A stretch of DNA of 31,226 bases from assembly GCA_045601805.1 (NCBI GenBank), contig JAZSAJ010000034.1:1-31226 (forward strand), in the 5' to 3' direction. Within the stretch, counting starts at the first letter, position 1. Each line of letters opens with the position of its first letter. Positions 9,256-16,634 of the stretch are shown piece after piece. Both the position numbers and the translations under genes were made by a program. The notes beneath the pieces were generated by a model that was not told the origin of the DNA, searched no databases, and saw only the letters and a list, made by a program, of their open reading frames with translations. Origin of the DNA: SIG607 sp045601805 (GTDB lineage Bacteria; Bacillota; Clostridia; Oscillospirales; Acutalibacteraceae).

Positions 9256-9711
9256 ATGAGTTTGTGGGACGGAATTAAAAATATTATGGGTGTTTCTGAC
9301 GACGAATACGAAGAAGAAACTTTTGAAGAAGAGGAAGAGGAAGAAGTGGTTTCTAAAAAAGAAACTGCTCCTAAAAAGGAAGTTAACCGTTTTTCGCTTG
9401 ACCGTAAAAGCAAAACTGTGCCTTTTAACGGCGGCGACAGCATGAAACTTTTCCTTGCAAAACCTGAACGCTTTGAAGATGTTACTGCTATTGCAGACCA
9501 ATATTGTGCAAGACGCACGGTTGTTTTAAACCTTGAAAAAGCCGATAGGGATTTATCAAGAAGAATTATAGATTTTATGAGCGGTGTTGCTTATGCAAAG
9601 GGCGGCAGTCTTCGTAAGGCGGCTGTTAATACCTTTGTTATTGCCCCTGCCGATGTTGATGTTAGTGGCGAAACCGCAATGAATGACTACGACGAAAGCC
9701 GTATGTATTAA
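9256..9711 (+). CDS. sepF: cell division protein SepF
   Basis: SepF binds FtsZ filaments and tethers them to the membrane at the septum through an N-terminal amphipathic helix. The ATG at 9256 is chosen because AAAGGAG lies eight bases upstream and because MSLWDGIKNIMG is a typical SepF membrane-binding start. An in-frame start 60 bases earlier lies inside yggS and is rejected. The 151-residue protein has an acidic Glu-rich linker (about 15-40) and a C-terminal core with MKLFLAKPERFED, VVLNLEKADRDLSRRIIDF and GVAYAKGGSLRKAA. Its stop overlaps the ylmH start by one base. Confidence 0.95.
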   Translation: MSLWDGIKNIMGVSDDEYEEETFEEEEEEEVVSKKETAPKKEVNRFSLDRKSKTVPFNGGDSMKLFLAKPERFEDVTAIADQYCARRTVVLNLEKADRDLSRRIIDFMSGVAYAKGGSLRKAAVNTFVIAPADVDVSGETAMNDYDESRMY

Positions 9712-10451
9712 TGGATTTTGACCTGCTTAAAGCAAGAGTATACGATACTATAAATATTTGTAACAAAACCTCTTTGTATAAACTCTTTGGGTTTTTAAGC
9801 GAAGAAGAAACCGAAATTTGCAATAAAATAGCCACATTAAAAAAAGCAAAATTTTGCTTTTTTGGCGGTTATAACGGTGCAAAACGGCGGCTTTTTGTTG
9901 CCTTGCCCGAATGGGCAGATAATGCCGAAGGTTTTAATATTGTTTCGGCACTAACCTTTAGTTTTAAAAAAGAATACACTCTTTCCCACCGCGATTTTTT
10001 GGGTGCGCTTATGTCGCTTGGCTTAACAAGGGAAGCAATAGGTGATATATTAACCGAAAGCGGCAGGGCGGTGGTGTTTTGTTTGCCCGAAGTGGCTGAA
10101 TATATAAAACAGCAAATCCAAAAAGTCGGTAATGTTGGGGTAAATATTACCGATGGATACACAGGTAATTTACCAAGCGGAAACGCTGTTATAGAAAAAA
10201 GCGCAAGTGTTGCGTCAATGCGCCTTGATAATGTTGTTTCGGCGCTTACAAACTGTTCCAGGGCAAAAGCACAAATGTTAGTTGAAAACGGTTTTGTTAA
10301 ACATTCTTCTGTGCCCGAAACAAAAATTACAGCCACCGTAAAAAGCGGTGACACTGTTTCGGTTAAAGGGTATGGGCGGTTTAATATTTTAGACTGCGCA
10401 GGACATACAAAAAGCGGCAGAAGTATTCTTAGGTTTAGTAAGTATGTATAA
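9711..10451 (+). CDS. ylmH: YlmH-type S4-domain RNA-binding protein
   Basis: YlmH proteins bind ribosomal RNA. In Bacillus, YlmH has been linked to rescue of stalled 50S-peptidyl-tRNA complexes and to the division gene cluster. The 246-residue protein has an N-terminal domain of about 160 residues with LSHRDFLGALMSLGLTRE and an S4 domain at about 165-230 (SMRLDNVVSAL, SRAKAQMLVENGFV, KSGDTVSVKGYGRF). The ATG overlaps the sepF stop. divIVA and ylmG, which often flank ylmH in other Firmicutes, are absent here. A second S4 protein, RqcP, is encoded at 25142. Confidence 0.92.
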   Translation: MDFDLLKARVYDTINICNKTSLYKLFGFLSEEETEICNKIATLKKAKFCFFGGYNGAKRRLFVALPEWADNAEGFNIVSALTFSFKKEYTLSHRDFLGALMSLGLTREAIGDILTESGRAVVFCLPEVAEYIKQQIQKVGNVGVNITDGYTGNLPSGNAVIEKSASVASMRLDNVVSALTNCSRAKAQMLVENGFVKHSSVPETKITATVKSGDTVSVKGYGRFNILDCAGHTKSGRSILRFSKYV

Positions 10452-10466
10452 TTTTGGAGTGATTTT

Positions 10467-10958
10467 GTGATTTCTTATGTTTTGGCAATAGTCAGTTTTT
10501 TTGTTTTAATTGCGGCTGACCAAATTACAAAATATATTGTTGTTAGCAATATGGCGCTTAATTCTTCGCGCGAATTTTTGCCGGGTTTTATGGATTTTTG
10601 GTATATTCATAACCAAGGCGGTGCGTGGGGCTTTTTAGAGGGGCATACATGGATATTGCTTTCACTTACCATACTTATAATGATTATTTGTGTGGCAATG
10701 CTTTTAAAATTTGGCATAAGAAATAAACTTATGTTTTGGTCTGTTACATTAATTCTTTCGGGCGGAACCGGCAATATGATTGACCGCGTTTTCCGCGGCG
10801 GCAAGGTTGTTGACTTTTTACACTTTGAATTTATAGATTTTCCTGTGTTTAATGTTGCTGATTGTGCTATTGTTGTGGGCGCAATTTTGCTTGTGCTTTA
10901 CTTTGCGGTTGATATGTATAAAGAAAGCAAAGAAGAAAACCGAAACGATGCAAATTAA
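10467..10958 (+). CDS. lspA: lipoprotein signal peptidase (signal peptidase II)
   Basis: LspA is an aspartyl protease in the membrane that cleaves the signal peptide of diacylglyceryl-modified prolipoproteins. The 163-residue protein has four hydrophobic segments (about 3-20, 60-80, 86-100, 131-150). The conserved motifs are NQGGAWGF near 49-56, GGTGNMIDR at 99-107, VVDF with Asp116, and FNVAD with Asp132. The last two give the catalytic aspartate pair. The start is GTG at 10467, supported by TTGGAG seven bases upstream. The 3' end overlaps rluD by 11 bases. Confidence 0.96.
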   Translation: MISYVLAIVSFFVLIAADQITKYIVVSNMALNSSREFLPGFMDFWYIHNQGGAWGFLEGHTWILLSLTILIMIICVAMLLKFGIRNKLMFWSVTLILSGGTGNMIDRVFRGGKVVDFLHFEFIDFPVFNVADCAIVVGAILLVLYFAVDMYKESKEENRNDAN

Positions 10959-11859
10959 GGAACTTAAAGTTACGGGTGAAATAACACGTGCCGATGTTTT
11001 TGTGGCAAATGAACTCGGTATTACCCGAAGCCATGCGGCAACCCTTTTTGAAAGTGAAAATGTTTGTTTAAACGGAAAAAATATTTCTAAAAATGCAAAA
11101 CTAAAAAACGGTGATGTTTTGGTTGTAAATTTGCCCGACCCTGAACCTCTTAATGTTGTGGCGCAAAACATACCGCTCCAAATTGTTTATGAAGATAATC
11201 ACCTTTTGGTTGTAAATAAACCAAAGGGAATGGTTGTTCACCCGGCGGCAGGAAATAGCGATAATACGCTTGTAAATGCGCTTATGTACCACTGTAAAGA
11301 TTCGCTTTCGGGTATAAACGGCGTTTTACGACCGGGAATTGTTCACCGAATAGATAAAGATACAAGCGGACTTTTAATTGTTGCAAAAAGCGATGAAGCT
11401 CATTTAGGTCTTGCTGAACAAATTAAAGAACATTCTTTTACCCGTGAATACGAAGCGGTTGTTTACGGTAGTTTTAAAACCCCAAACGGCACAATAAATG
11501 CGCCAATTGGCAGGCACCAAACAAAGCGTAAACAAATGGCAGTTACCGATTATAATTCAAAATTCGCCGTAACACATTATACGGTTTTAAAAGAATATAA
11601 TGGTTTTTCGCATGTAAGATTACGCCTTGAAACAGGCAGAACCCACCAAATAAGGGTTCATATGTCTTATATTGGCCACGCTGTTGCAGGCGATGCAGTT
11701 TACGGGCCTAAAAAGGTTATAACAAAACTTGGCGGACAGTGTTTACACGCTAAAAAAATTGGGTTTGTTCACCCAATAACAAAAAAATATTTAGAGTTTG
11801 AAAGTGAACTTCCCGAATATTTTAAGGCGTTTTTAAAGGAGTGCGAAACTTTTGAATAA
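10948..11859 (+). CDS. rluD: RluA/RluD-family 23S rRNA pseudouridine synthase
   Basis: This enzyme isomerises specific uridines in RNA, most likely in 23S rRNA helix 69. The exact site cannot be read from the sequence. The ATG at 10948 gives 303 residues and begins just before the S4 domain. Longer in-frame readings run back through lspA and are rejected. The S4 domain covers about 12-60. The catalytic motif HRIDKDTSGL carries Asp138. ETGRTHQIRVHM lies further on, as usual in RluA enzymes. There is no strong Shine-Dalgarno motif and the start lies inside lspA, so translational coupling is likely. Bacterial genomes often carry several paralogues, so the symbol is approximate. Confidence 0.9.
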   Translation: MQIKELKVTGEITRADVFVANELGITRSHAATLFESENVCLNGKNISKNAKLKNGDVLVVNLPDPEPLNVVAQNIPLQIVYEDNHLLVVNKPKGMVVHPAAGNSDNTLVNALMYHCKDSLSGINGVLRPGIVHRIDKDTSGLLIVAKSDEAHLGLAEQIKEHSFTREYEAVVYGSFKTPNGTINAPIGRHQTKRKQMAVTDYNSKFAVTHYTVLKEYNGFSHVRLRLETGRTHQIRVHMSYIGHAVAGDAVYGPKKVITKLGGQCLHAKKIGFVHPITKKYLEFESELPEYFKAFLKECETFE

Positions 11860-12700
11860 ATTATTTGGCGGGTGCATGTTGGTATGCGATGTTGACGGTA
11901 CGCTGGTGTCAGGCAATTTTTTGCACCCCGATAATGTTAAAATGATACGGCAGTTTGAAAGCGATGGCGGAATGTTTGTTCTTGCAACCGGCAGAAGCGC
12001 CGAAGCACTTTGTGTTTTGGAAGAAAACCTTGGCAAACTTCCTGTTAGTATTGTTTGTAATGGTGCTGTTATTTACGATTTTAAAAACACCCGCACAGTG
12101 TTTGAACAACCCATTATAAACGCCGATAAACTTTATGTAAAAGCGGCTATGGAACACTTTCCCAATATTGCAATAGAAGTGCATGGCGACAATATTGTTT
12201 ATGTGCTTATAGACGGTGAAATTTTGCGTGAACATATAGAATATGAAAAGTTAAGCAATATTTTGTGCGATTTTGATACGGCAAAAGAATATCCGTGGTA
12301 TAAGGTTGTTTTTATATTAAACGACCAAGAGGATGCGGAAAATTTAATTAAACTTGGCAAAGGATTTGGCTTTGAAAATTCTTATTTAGAACCATCAAAA
12401 TGTATGTTTAATGGCAGAGTGAATAACTTTATGGAAGTTCACCCAAACGGTGTATCTAAAGGTAATGCTCTGCAAAAATTTATTCAGTATAATAATCTGC
12501 AAAACGGAAAGATTTTTGCTATTGGGGACCATTTTAACGATGTTTCCATGTTGCAACTTGCCGATGTTTCTGCAGCGGTAAAAGAAGCCCCCAACGAAGT
12601 AAAGGCGTGTGCTGATTACATTACGGTGGGTTGTAAAGACGGTGCAGTGGCGGATTTTATAGGTTATCTTTATAATCTTAAAAAGAAAGGGTGCATATAA
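11852..12700 (+). CDS. Cof-type HAD-superfamily phosphatase
   Basis: The 282-residue protein is a haloacid-dehalogenase hydrolase of the Cof (IIB) type, usually acting on sugar phosphates or phosphorylated cofactors. The nucleophile motif is DVDGTL with Asp13 and Asp15. LATGRS is motif II, SKGNAL supplies the motif III lysine, and AIGDHFNDVSML is motif IV. A cap domain lies between. The start is TTG at 11852, chosen because AAAGGAGTG lies nine bases upstream. A possible alternative ATG is at residue 9, but it would leave the ribosome site too far away. The gene overlaps rluD by eight bases and the transketolase gene by one. The natural substrate is unknown. Confidence 0.9.
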   Translation: MNKLFGGCMLVCDVDGTLVSGNFLHPDNVKMIRQFESDGGMFVLATGRSAEALCVLEENLGKLPVSIVCNGAVIYDFKNTRTVFEQPIINADKLYVKAAMEHFPNIAIEVHGDNIVYVLIDGEILREHIEYEKLSNILCDFDTAKEYPWYKVVFILNDQEDAENLIKLGKGFGFENSYLEPSKCMFNGRVNNFMEVHPNGVSKGNALQKFIQYNNLQNGKIFAIGDHFNDVSMLQLADVSAAVKEAPNEVKACADYITVGCKDGAVADFIGYLYNLKKKGCI

Positions 12701-13539
12701 TGGATAATGCAACAAAAAAATTCCTTGAAAAAGAAGCAGTCAAGGTAAGAATTGGAATTATTGAGGGAGTACATAGTGCAAAAGCCGGTCATCCGGGCGG
12801 TTCGCTTTCTTGTGCAGATATTTTAACATATTTGTACTATAAAGAACTTAATATTGACCCTCAAAACCCCGATATGCCGAATCGTGACCGTTTTGTGCTT
12901 TCAAAAGGTCATGCAGCACCGGTGCTTTACTCAACACTTGCAAACCGCGGTTTCTTCCCGGTAGATGAACTCATCACACTTCGTCATTACGGCTCTAAAT
13001 TACAAGGACATCCCGATATGGTTAAAATTCCCGGTGTTGATATGTCGTCGGGTTCTTTGGGTCAGGGCATTTCTGCCGCTGTTGGTATGGCTCTTTCGGC
13101 TAAACATTTTGGCGATTCTTTCCGCGTTTACACTGTATTAGGTGACGGCGAATGTGAAGAAGGTCAGGTTTGGGAAGCAGCAATGTTTGCGGCTAACAAA
13201 AAACTTGATAACCTTGTTGCAGTTGTTGACTTTAACAACCTTCAAATTGACGGTACTTGCGATGAAGTAAACTCTCCTTCGCCTATTGACCAGAAGTTTA
13301 TGGCATTTGGTTGGGAAGTTTTAACCATTGACGGTCATAATTTCCTAGAAATTGAAGCAGCATTTGCAAAGGCACGCGAAATTAAGGGCAAACCTGTTTG
13401 TATTGTTGCTAAAACCGTTAAAGGTAAAGGCGTTTCCTTTATGGAAAATAAATGCGGTTGGCACGGCAAAGCTCCTAACGACGAAGAATTTGCTGTTGCA
13501 ATTGGCGAACTTAACACCGCATTAAGTGCTTTTAATTAA
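12700..13539 (+). CDS. transketolase, N-terminal (TPP-binding) subunit
   Basis: This is the thiamine-diphosphate-binding half of a split transketolase, which moves two-carbon units between sugar phosphates in the pentose phosphate pathway. The 279 residues contain AGHPGGSLSCAD, SKGHAAPVLYS, a glycine-rich GSLGQGISAAVGMA segment and the TPP/Mg motif that begins GDGECEEGQ at 148 and ends with NN about 28 residues later. The start at 12700 is preferred over an in-frame GTG nine bases earlier because AGAAAGG lies nine bases before the ATG. Its ATG overlaps the HAD stop. The partner subunit follows after 14 bases. Confidence 0.95.
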   Translation: MDNATKKFLEKEAVKVRIGIIEGVHSAKAGHPGGSLSCADILTYLYYKELNIDPQNPDMPNRDRFVLSKGHAAPVLYSTLANRGFFPVDELITLRHYGSKLQGHPDMVKIPGVDMSSGSLGQGISAAVGMALSAKHFGDSFRVYTVLGDGECEEGQVWEAAMFAANKKLDNLVAVVDFNNLQIDGTCDEVNSPSPIDQKFMAFGWEVLTIDGHNFLEIEAAFAKAREIKGKPVCIVAKTVKGKGVSFMENKCGWHGKAPNDEEFAVAIGELNTALSAFN

Positions 13540-13553
13540 GGAGGGGAACTATA

Positions 13554-14501
13554 ATGGCAGATGTAATTAAAAAAGCAACCCGTGAGGGCTATGGCGCCGC
13601 ACTGGTTAAACTTGGTGAAAAATATAATGATTTTATTGTTATGGATGCTGACCTTGCAGAAGCAACCAAAACAGGTATGTTTAAAAAGGCATTCCCCGAA
13701 CGTTTTTACGATTGCGGTATTGCCGAACAAAATATGGTAAGCATTGCGGCAGGTATTGCTGCAACCGGCAAAAAAGTATTTTGTAGCTCTTTTGCAATGT
13801 TTGCTGCAGGCCGCGCTTTTGAACAGGTTAGAAACTCTATTGGTTATCCTCACCTTAATGTTGTTATTGGCGCAACACACGCCGGTATTTCGGTTGGTGA
13901 AGACGGCGCAACACATCAGTGCTGTGAAGATATTGCTTTAATGCGTACAATTCCGGGTATGACAATTATTAACCCCGCCGATGTTGTTGAAGCAGAAAAA
14001 GCAATTTTTGCGGCATACAATCACGATGGCCCCGTTTATTTGCGTTTTGGCCGTCTTGCTGTTCCGGTAGTGTGTGACGAAAATGCTGAATTTGTAATTG
14101 GCAAAGGTAATGTGCTTAAAGATGGCAGTGATGTAACAATTATTGCAACAGGTCTTATGGTTGCCGAAGCAATGGAAGCATATGAACTTTTAAAAGCAGA
14201 AGGCATTAGTGCAAGAATTATAAATATTGCTACAATTAAACCGCTTGATACCGAACTTGTGCTTAAAGCTGCAAAAGAAACAGGCGCAATTGTTACTGCC
14301 GAAGAACATTCTGTTATTGGCGGTCTTGGCGGTGCTGTTAGTGAATTCCTTTCCGAAAATTATCCTGTTCCTGTTGTTAAACTTGGCGTTTACGATAAAT
14401 ACGGAACATCTGGCCCTGCAAACCAACTTCTTGATGTGTTTGGCTTGCGCGCTAAAGATATTGTTGAAAAAGCAAAAACAGCTATTGCTTTAAAGAAATA
14501 A
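13554..14501 (+). CDS. transketolase, C-terminal subunit
   Basis: This is the pyrimidine-binding and C-terminal half of the split transketolase. The 315 residues include DCGIAEQNMVSIAAG, which carries the glutamate that activates TPP, GEDGATHQ and the DIALMRTIPGMTIINPAD segment, then a C-terminal transketolase domain from about 185. AAGGAGGGG precedes the ATG. Two-gene transketolases are common in anaerobic Firmicutes and archaea, so the split is normal and not a frameshift: each part has its own start and ribosome site. It is the last gene before a strong terminator. Confidence 0.95.
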   Translation: MADVIKKATREGYGAALVKLGEKYNDFIVMDADLAEATKTGMFKKAFPERFYDCGIAEQNMVSIAAGIAATGKKVFCSSFAMFAAGRAFEQVRNSIGYPHLNVVIGATHAGISVGEDGATHQCCEDIALMRTIPGMTIINPADVVEAEKAIFAAYNHDGPVYLRFGRLAVPVVCDENAEFVIGKGNVLKDGSDVTIIATGLMVAEAMEAYELLKAEGISARIINIATIKPLDTELVLKAAKETGAIVTAEEHSVIGGLGGAVSEFLSENYPVPVVKLGVYDKYGTSGPANQLLDVFGLRAKDIVEKAKTAIALKK

Positions 14502-14515
14502 TGTGATTAAAAATA

Positions 14516-14550
14516 GGCAGAAAGCCAAACTTGGCTTTCTGTCTTTTTTT
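14516..14550 (+). terminator. intrinsic terminator after the transketolase genes
   Basis: An 11-bp stem (14516-14526 with 14533-14543, one G-U pair) encloses a six-base AAACTT loop and is followed directly by seven T. It closes the long miaB-to-transketolase gene series. Confidence 0.93.
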
Positions 14551-14551
14551 A

Positions 14552-14580
14552 TTGCAAATATATATAATATATGATATTAT
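14552..14580 (+). promoter_or_regulatory. sigma-A promoter for the recJ-relA operon
   Basis: TTGCAA (14552-14557) and TATTAT (14575-14580) are 17 bases apart, with a TG at 14572-14573 forming an extended -10. It starts right after the terminator of the previous operon and lies 34 bases before recJ. A second TATAAT at 14563-14568 has no matching -35 box. Confidence 0.7.
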
Positions 14581-14614
14581 ATTACTGTATATAGATAAGA
14601 AAGGGGGCAACAAA

Positions 14615-16618
14615 ATGGCTTTTAAAAAATGGCAAATTGCCAATATAGATAAAGAATTAGCAAAGGAACTTGCCGAAGAGTGTGATATAGACCCGTTTGT
14701 TGCTCTTATTTCTGCTTCAAGGGGGTATAGTGACCCTGCAACACTTTTAGAATATTTGGGTGAAGAATGTTTTTTGGGCGAAATTTACGATTTACCCGAT
14801 ATTGAGCGTGCGGTAAATGTTATTAAAAACAGTGTAACAAAAGGCGAAAAAATTGCCGTTTACGGTGATTACGACTGTGACGGAATAACCGCCAGTGCAA
14901 TTGTTTACCGCTTTTTAAAAGATTGCGGTGCAGACATAACCGTTTATATTCCCGACCGCATAAACGAAGGTTACGGAATGACAAACGAAGGTATAGATAA
15001 ACTTTGTGAGATTGGCGTTAAACTTATTATAACGGTTGATAACGGTATTTCTTGTATAAACGAAGTGCAGTATGCAAGGCAAAAGGGTATAAAGGTGGTT
15101 ATAACTGACCACCACTTGCCGTCAAGTGAACTGCCTGCGTCAGAAGCAACGGTAAACCCCCATTTAGTAACAAGTTGTTGCGAATTTAAAGATGTTTCGG
15201 GCTCTATGGTGGCTTTTCGCCTTGTTTGTGCATTGGCAGACTGCGACCCCGAAGAAATGCTTAATTACTATGGCGAACTGGCAGTACTTGGCACTATTGC
15301 CGATGTTATGCCGTTATTATACGAAAATCGTGCAATGGTAAAAACGGTTTTGCCGCTTATAAAGAAAACCAAAGTTATTGGTCTAATTGCTCTTGCCGAA
15401 GCGGCAGGGTTAAGAATTGCCGAAATAGATGAACAAAAAATTGCTTTCGGTATTGTTCCAAGAATAAATGCGGCAGGCCGTGTTGGTAATGCAATGCGCG
15501 CGTTTGATTTGTTGGTTTGTGGTGACAGTGTTAAGGCAGAAGCACTTGCATACGAAATTTGCGAAGAAAATGTACGCCGTCAACAAATTGAAAAAGAAAT
15601 TTATGCAGAAGCAAATAAAATTATTGAAAGCGGCGAATTAAACCGTAACCGTGTTATTGTAGTTTGGGGCGAGGACTGGCATTTGGGTGTTTTGGGTATT
15701 GTTGCAGCAAAAATTTGCGAAAAATATGCTAAACCCACAATTGTTTTGTCTAAGTGCGGCGATTTTTATTGTGGCTCCGGCAGAAGTATAAAGGGCTTTT
15801 CACTGTTTAATGCCGTAAGCGAATGTGCTTGGCTTTTACACAAATTCGGCGGACACGAATTGGCTGCAGGTGTTACAATAAAGCAAGAAAACTTAATTTC
15901 TTTTAGAAACGAAATTAACGGTTATGCAGAAAAAATGCCGCCAGTTTATCAGGTGCTTAATTTAGACTGTAAACTTAATCCTGCCTTTCTGTCGGTTGAT
16001 TTAGCGCAGGAACTAAAACAACTTGAACCGTACGGACACTCTAATCCTATGCCCGTTTTTGGCATTTTTGGTGTTAGGGTAGAAAGCGTTAATTCTATTG
16101 GTAATAATAAACATGTAAGAGTTATGTTTACAAAAGGTGAAACAAGTTTTAGCGCCGTTTGCTTTAATGTTTCTAAAGAGGCATTTTACTTTGATATTGG
16201 TAATATTGTTGATGTTGCTGTAACGCTTGATGTTAATGTGCGCGACGGTAAGGAATATTTTTCGGTTGTAATAAAAGATATAAGGCCTGCTTGTGTAAAC
16301 GATGAAAAGGTTTTAAACGATTACACATTGTTTGATGATTTTTATATGGGTAAAAGCGGAAATTATTCGGCAATTAAACCCACAAGGGAAGAATTTGTTT
16401 CCGTTTATAAATATATTTCAAAAAAACCTTGTTTGGCAGACGGCGTTTGTTTGCATTTTGCGGCACAAATTTCACCTGCAAAAACAATGGTTATTTTAAA
16501 AGCGTTAAACGAATTGGGACTTGCCCAAACAAATGAAGATAATTTTATTAAAATTATTCCAACCAATAATAAGGTTGATTTAGCAGAAGCAAATATTATA
16601 AAGCGTTTTGATAATTAA
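14615..16618 (+). CDS. recJ: single-stranded-DNA-specific exonuclease RecJ
   Basis: RecJ degrades single-stranded DNA 5' to 3' in recombination and repair. The 667-residue protein has the DHH phosphoesterase motifs GDYDCDG (84-90), TVDNGIS and DHH (165-167), with LGTIADVMPL following. The DHHA1 region has GSGRSIKGFSLFNAV and FGGHELAAG. An OB-like nucleic-acid-binding domain and a C-terminal extension of over 100 residues complete it. The ATG at 14615 follows AGAAAGGGGG. A longer in-frame reading would start inside the preceding terminator and is rejected. relA/spoT follows after 16 bases. Confidence 0.95.
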   Translation: MAFKKWQIANIDKELAKELAEECDIDPFVALISASRGYSDPATLLEYLGEECFLGEIYDLPDIERAVNVIKNSVTKGEKIAVYGDYDCDGITASAIVYRFLKDCGADITVYIPDRINEGYGMTNEGIDKLCEIGVKLIITVDNGISCINEVQYARQKGIKVVITDHHLPSSELPASEATVNPHLVTSCCEFKDVSGSMVAFRLVCALADCDPEEMLNYYGELAVLGTIADVMPLLYENRAMVKTVLPLIKKTKVIGLIALAEAAGLRIAEIDEQKIAFGIVPRINAAGRVGNAMRAFDLLVCGDSVKAEALAYEICEENVRRQQIEKEIYAEANKIIESGELNRNRVIVVWGEDWHLGVLGIVAAKICEKYAKPTIVLSKCGDFYCGSGRSIKGFSLFNAVSECAWLLHKFGGHELAAGVTIKQENLISFRNEINGYAEKMPPVYQVLNLDCKLNPAFLSVDLAQELKQLEPYGHSNPMPVFGIFGVRVESVNSIGNNKHVRVMFTKGETSFSAVCFNVSKEAFYFDIGNIVDVAVTLDVNVRDGKEYFSVVIKDIRPACVNDEKVLNDYTLFDDFYMGKSGNYSAIKPTREEFVSVYKYISKKPCLADGVCLHFAAQISPAKTMVILKALNELGLAQTNEDNFIKIIPTNNKVDLAEANIIKRFDN

Positions 16619-16634
16619 GAGGGGAGGGTGAATA

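Noticed and set aside
9162..9518. Reverse-strand open frames of 60-170 codons throughout, such as this one and 9869-10354
   Set aside because: They lie wholly inside well-supported forward genes, lack ribosome sites and resemble no family. AT-rich codon bias of the sense strand creates them.
10852..10947. N-terminal extension of the pseudouridine synthase into lspA
   Set aside because: The extension is an out-of-frame reading of lspA membrane segments, and the S4 domain starts soon after the ATG at 10948.
12700..14501. Transketolase in two reading frames, considered as a frameshifted single gene
   Set aside because: Each half has its own start and strong ribosome site, there is a clean 14-base spacer, and split transketolases are a known arrangement.
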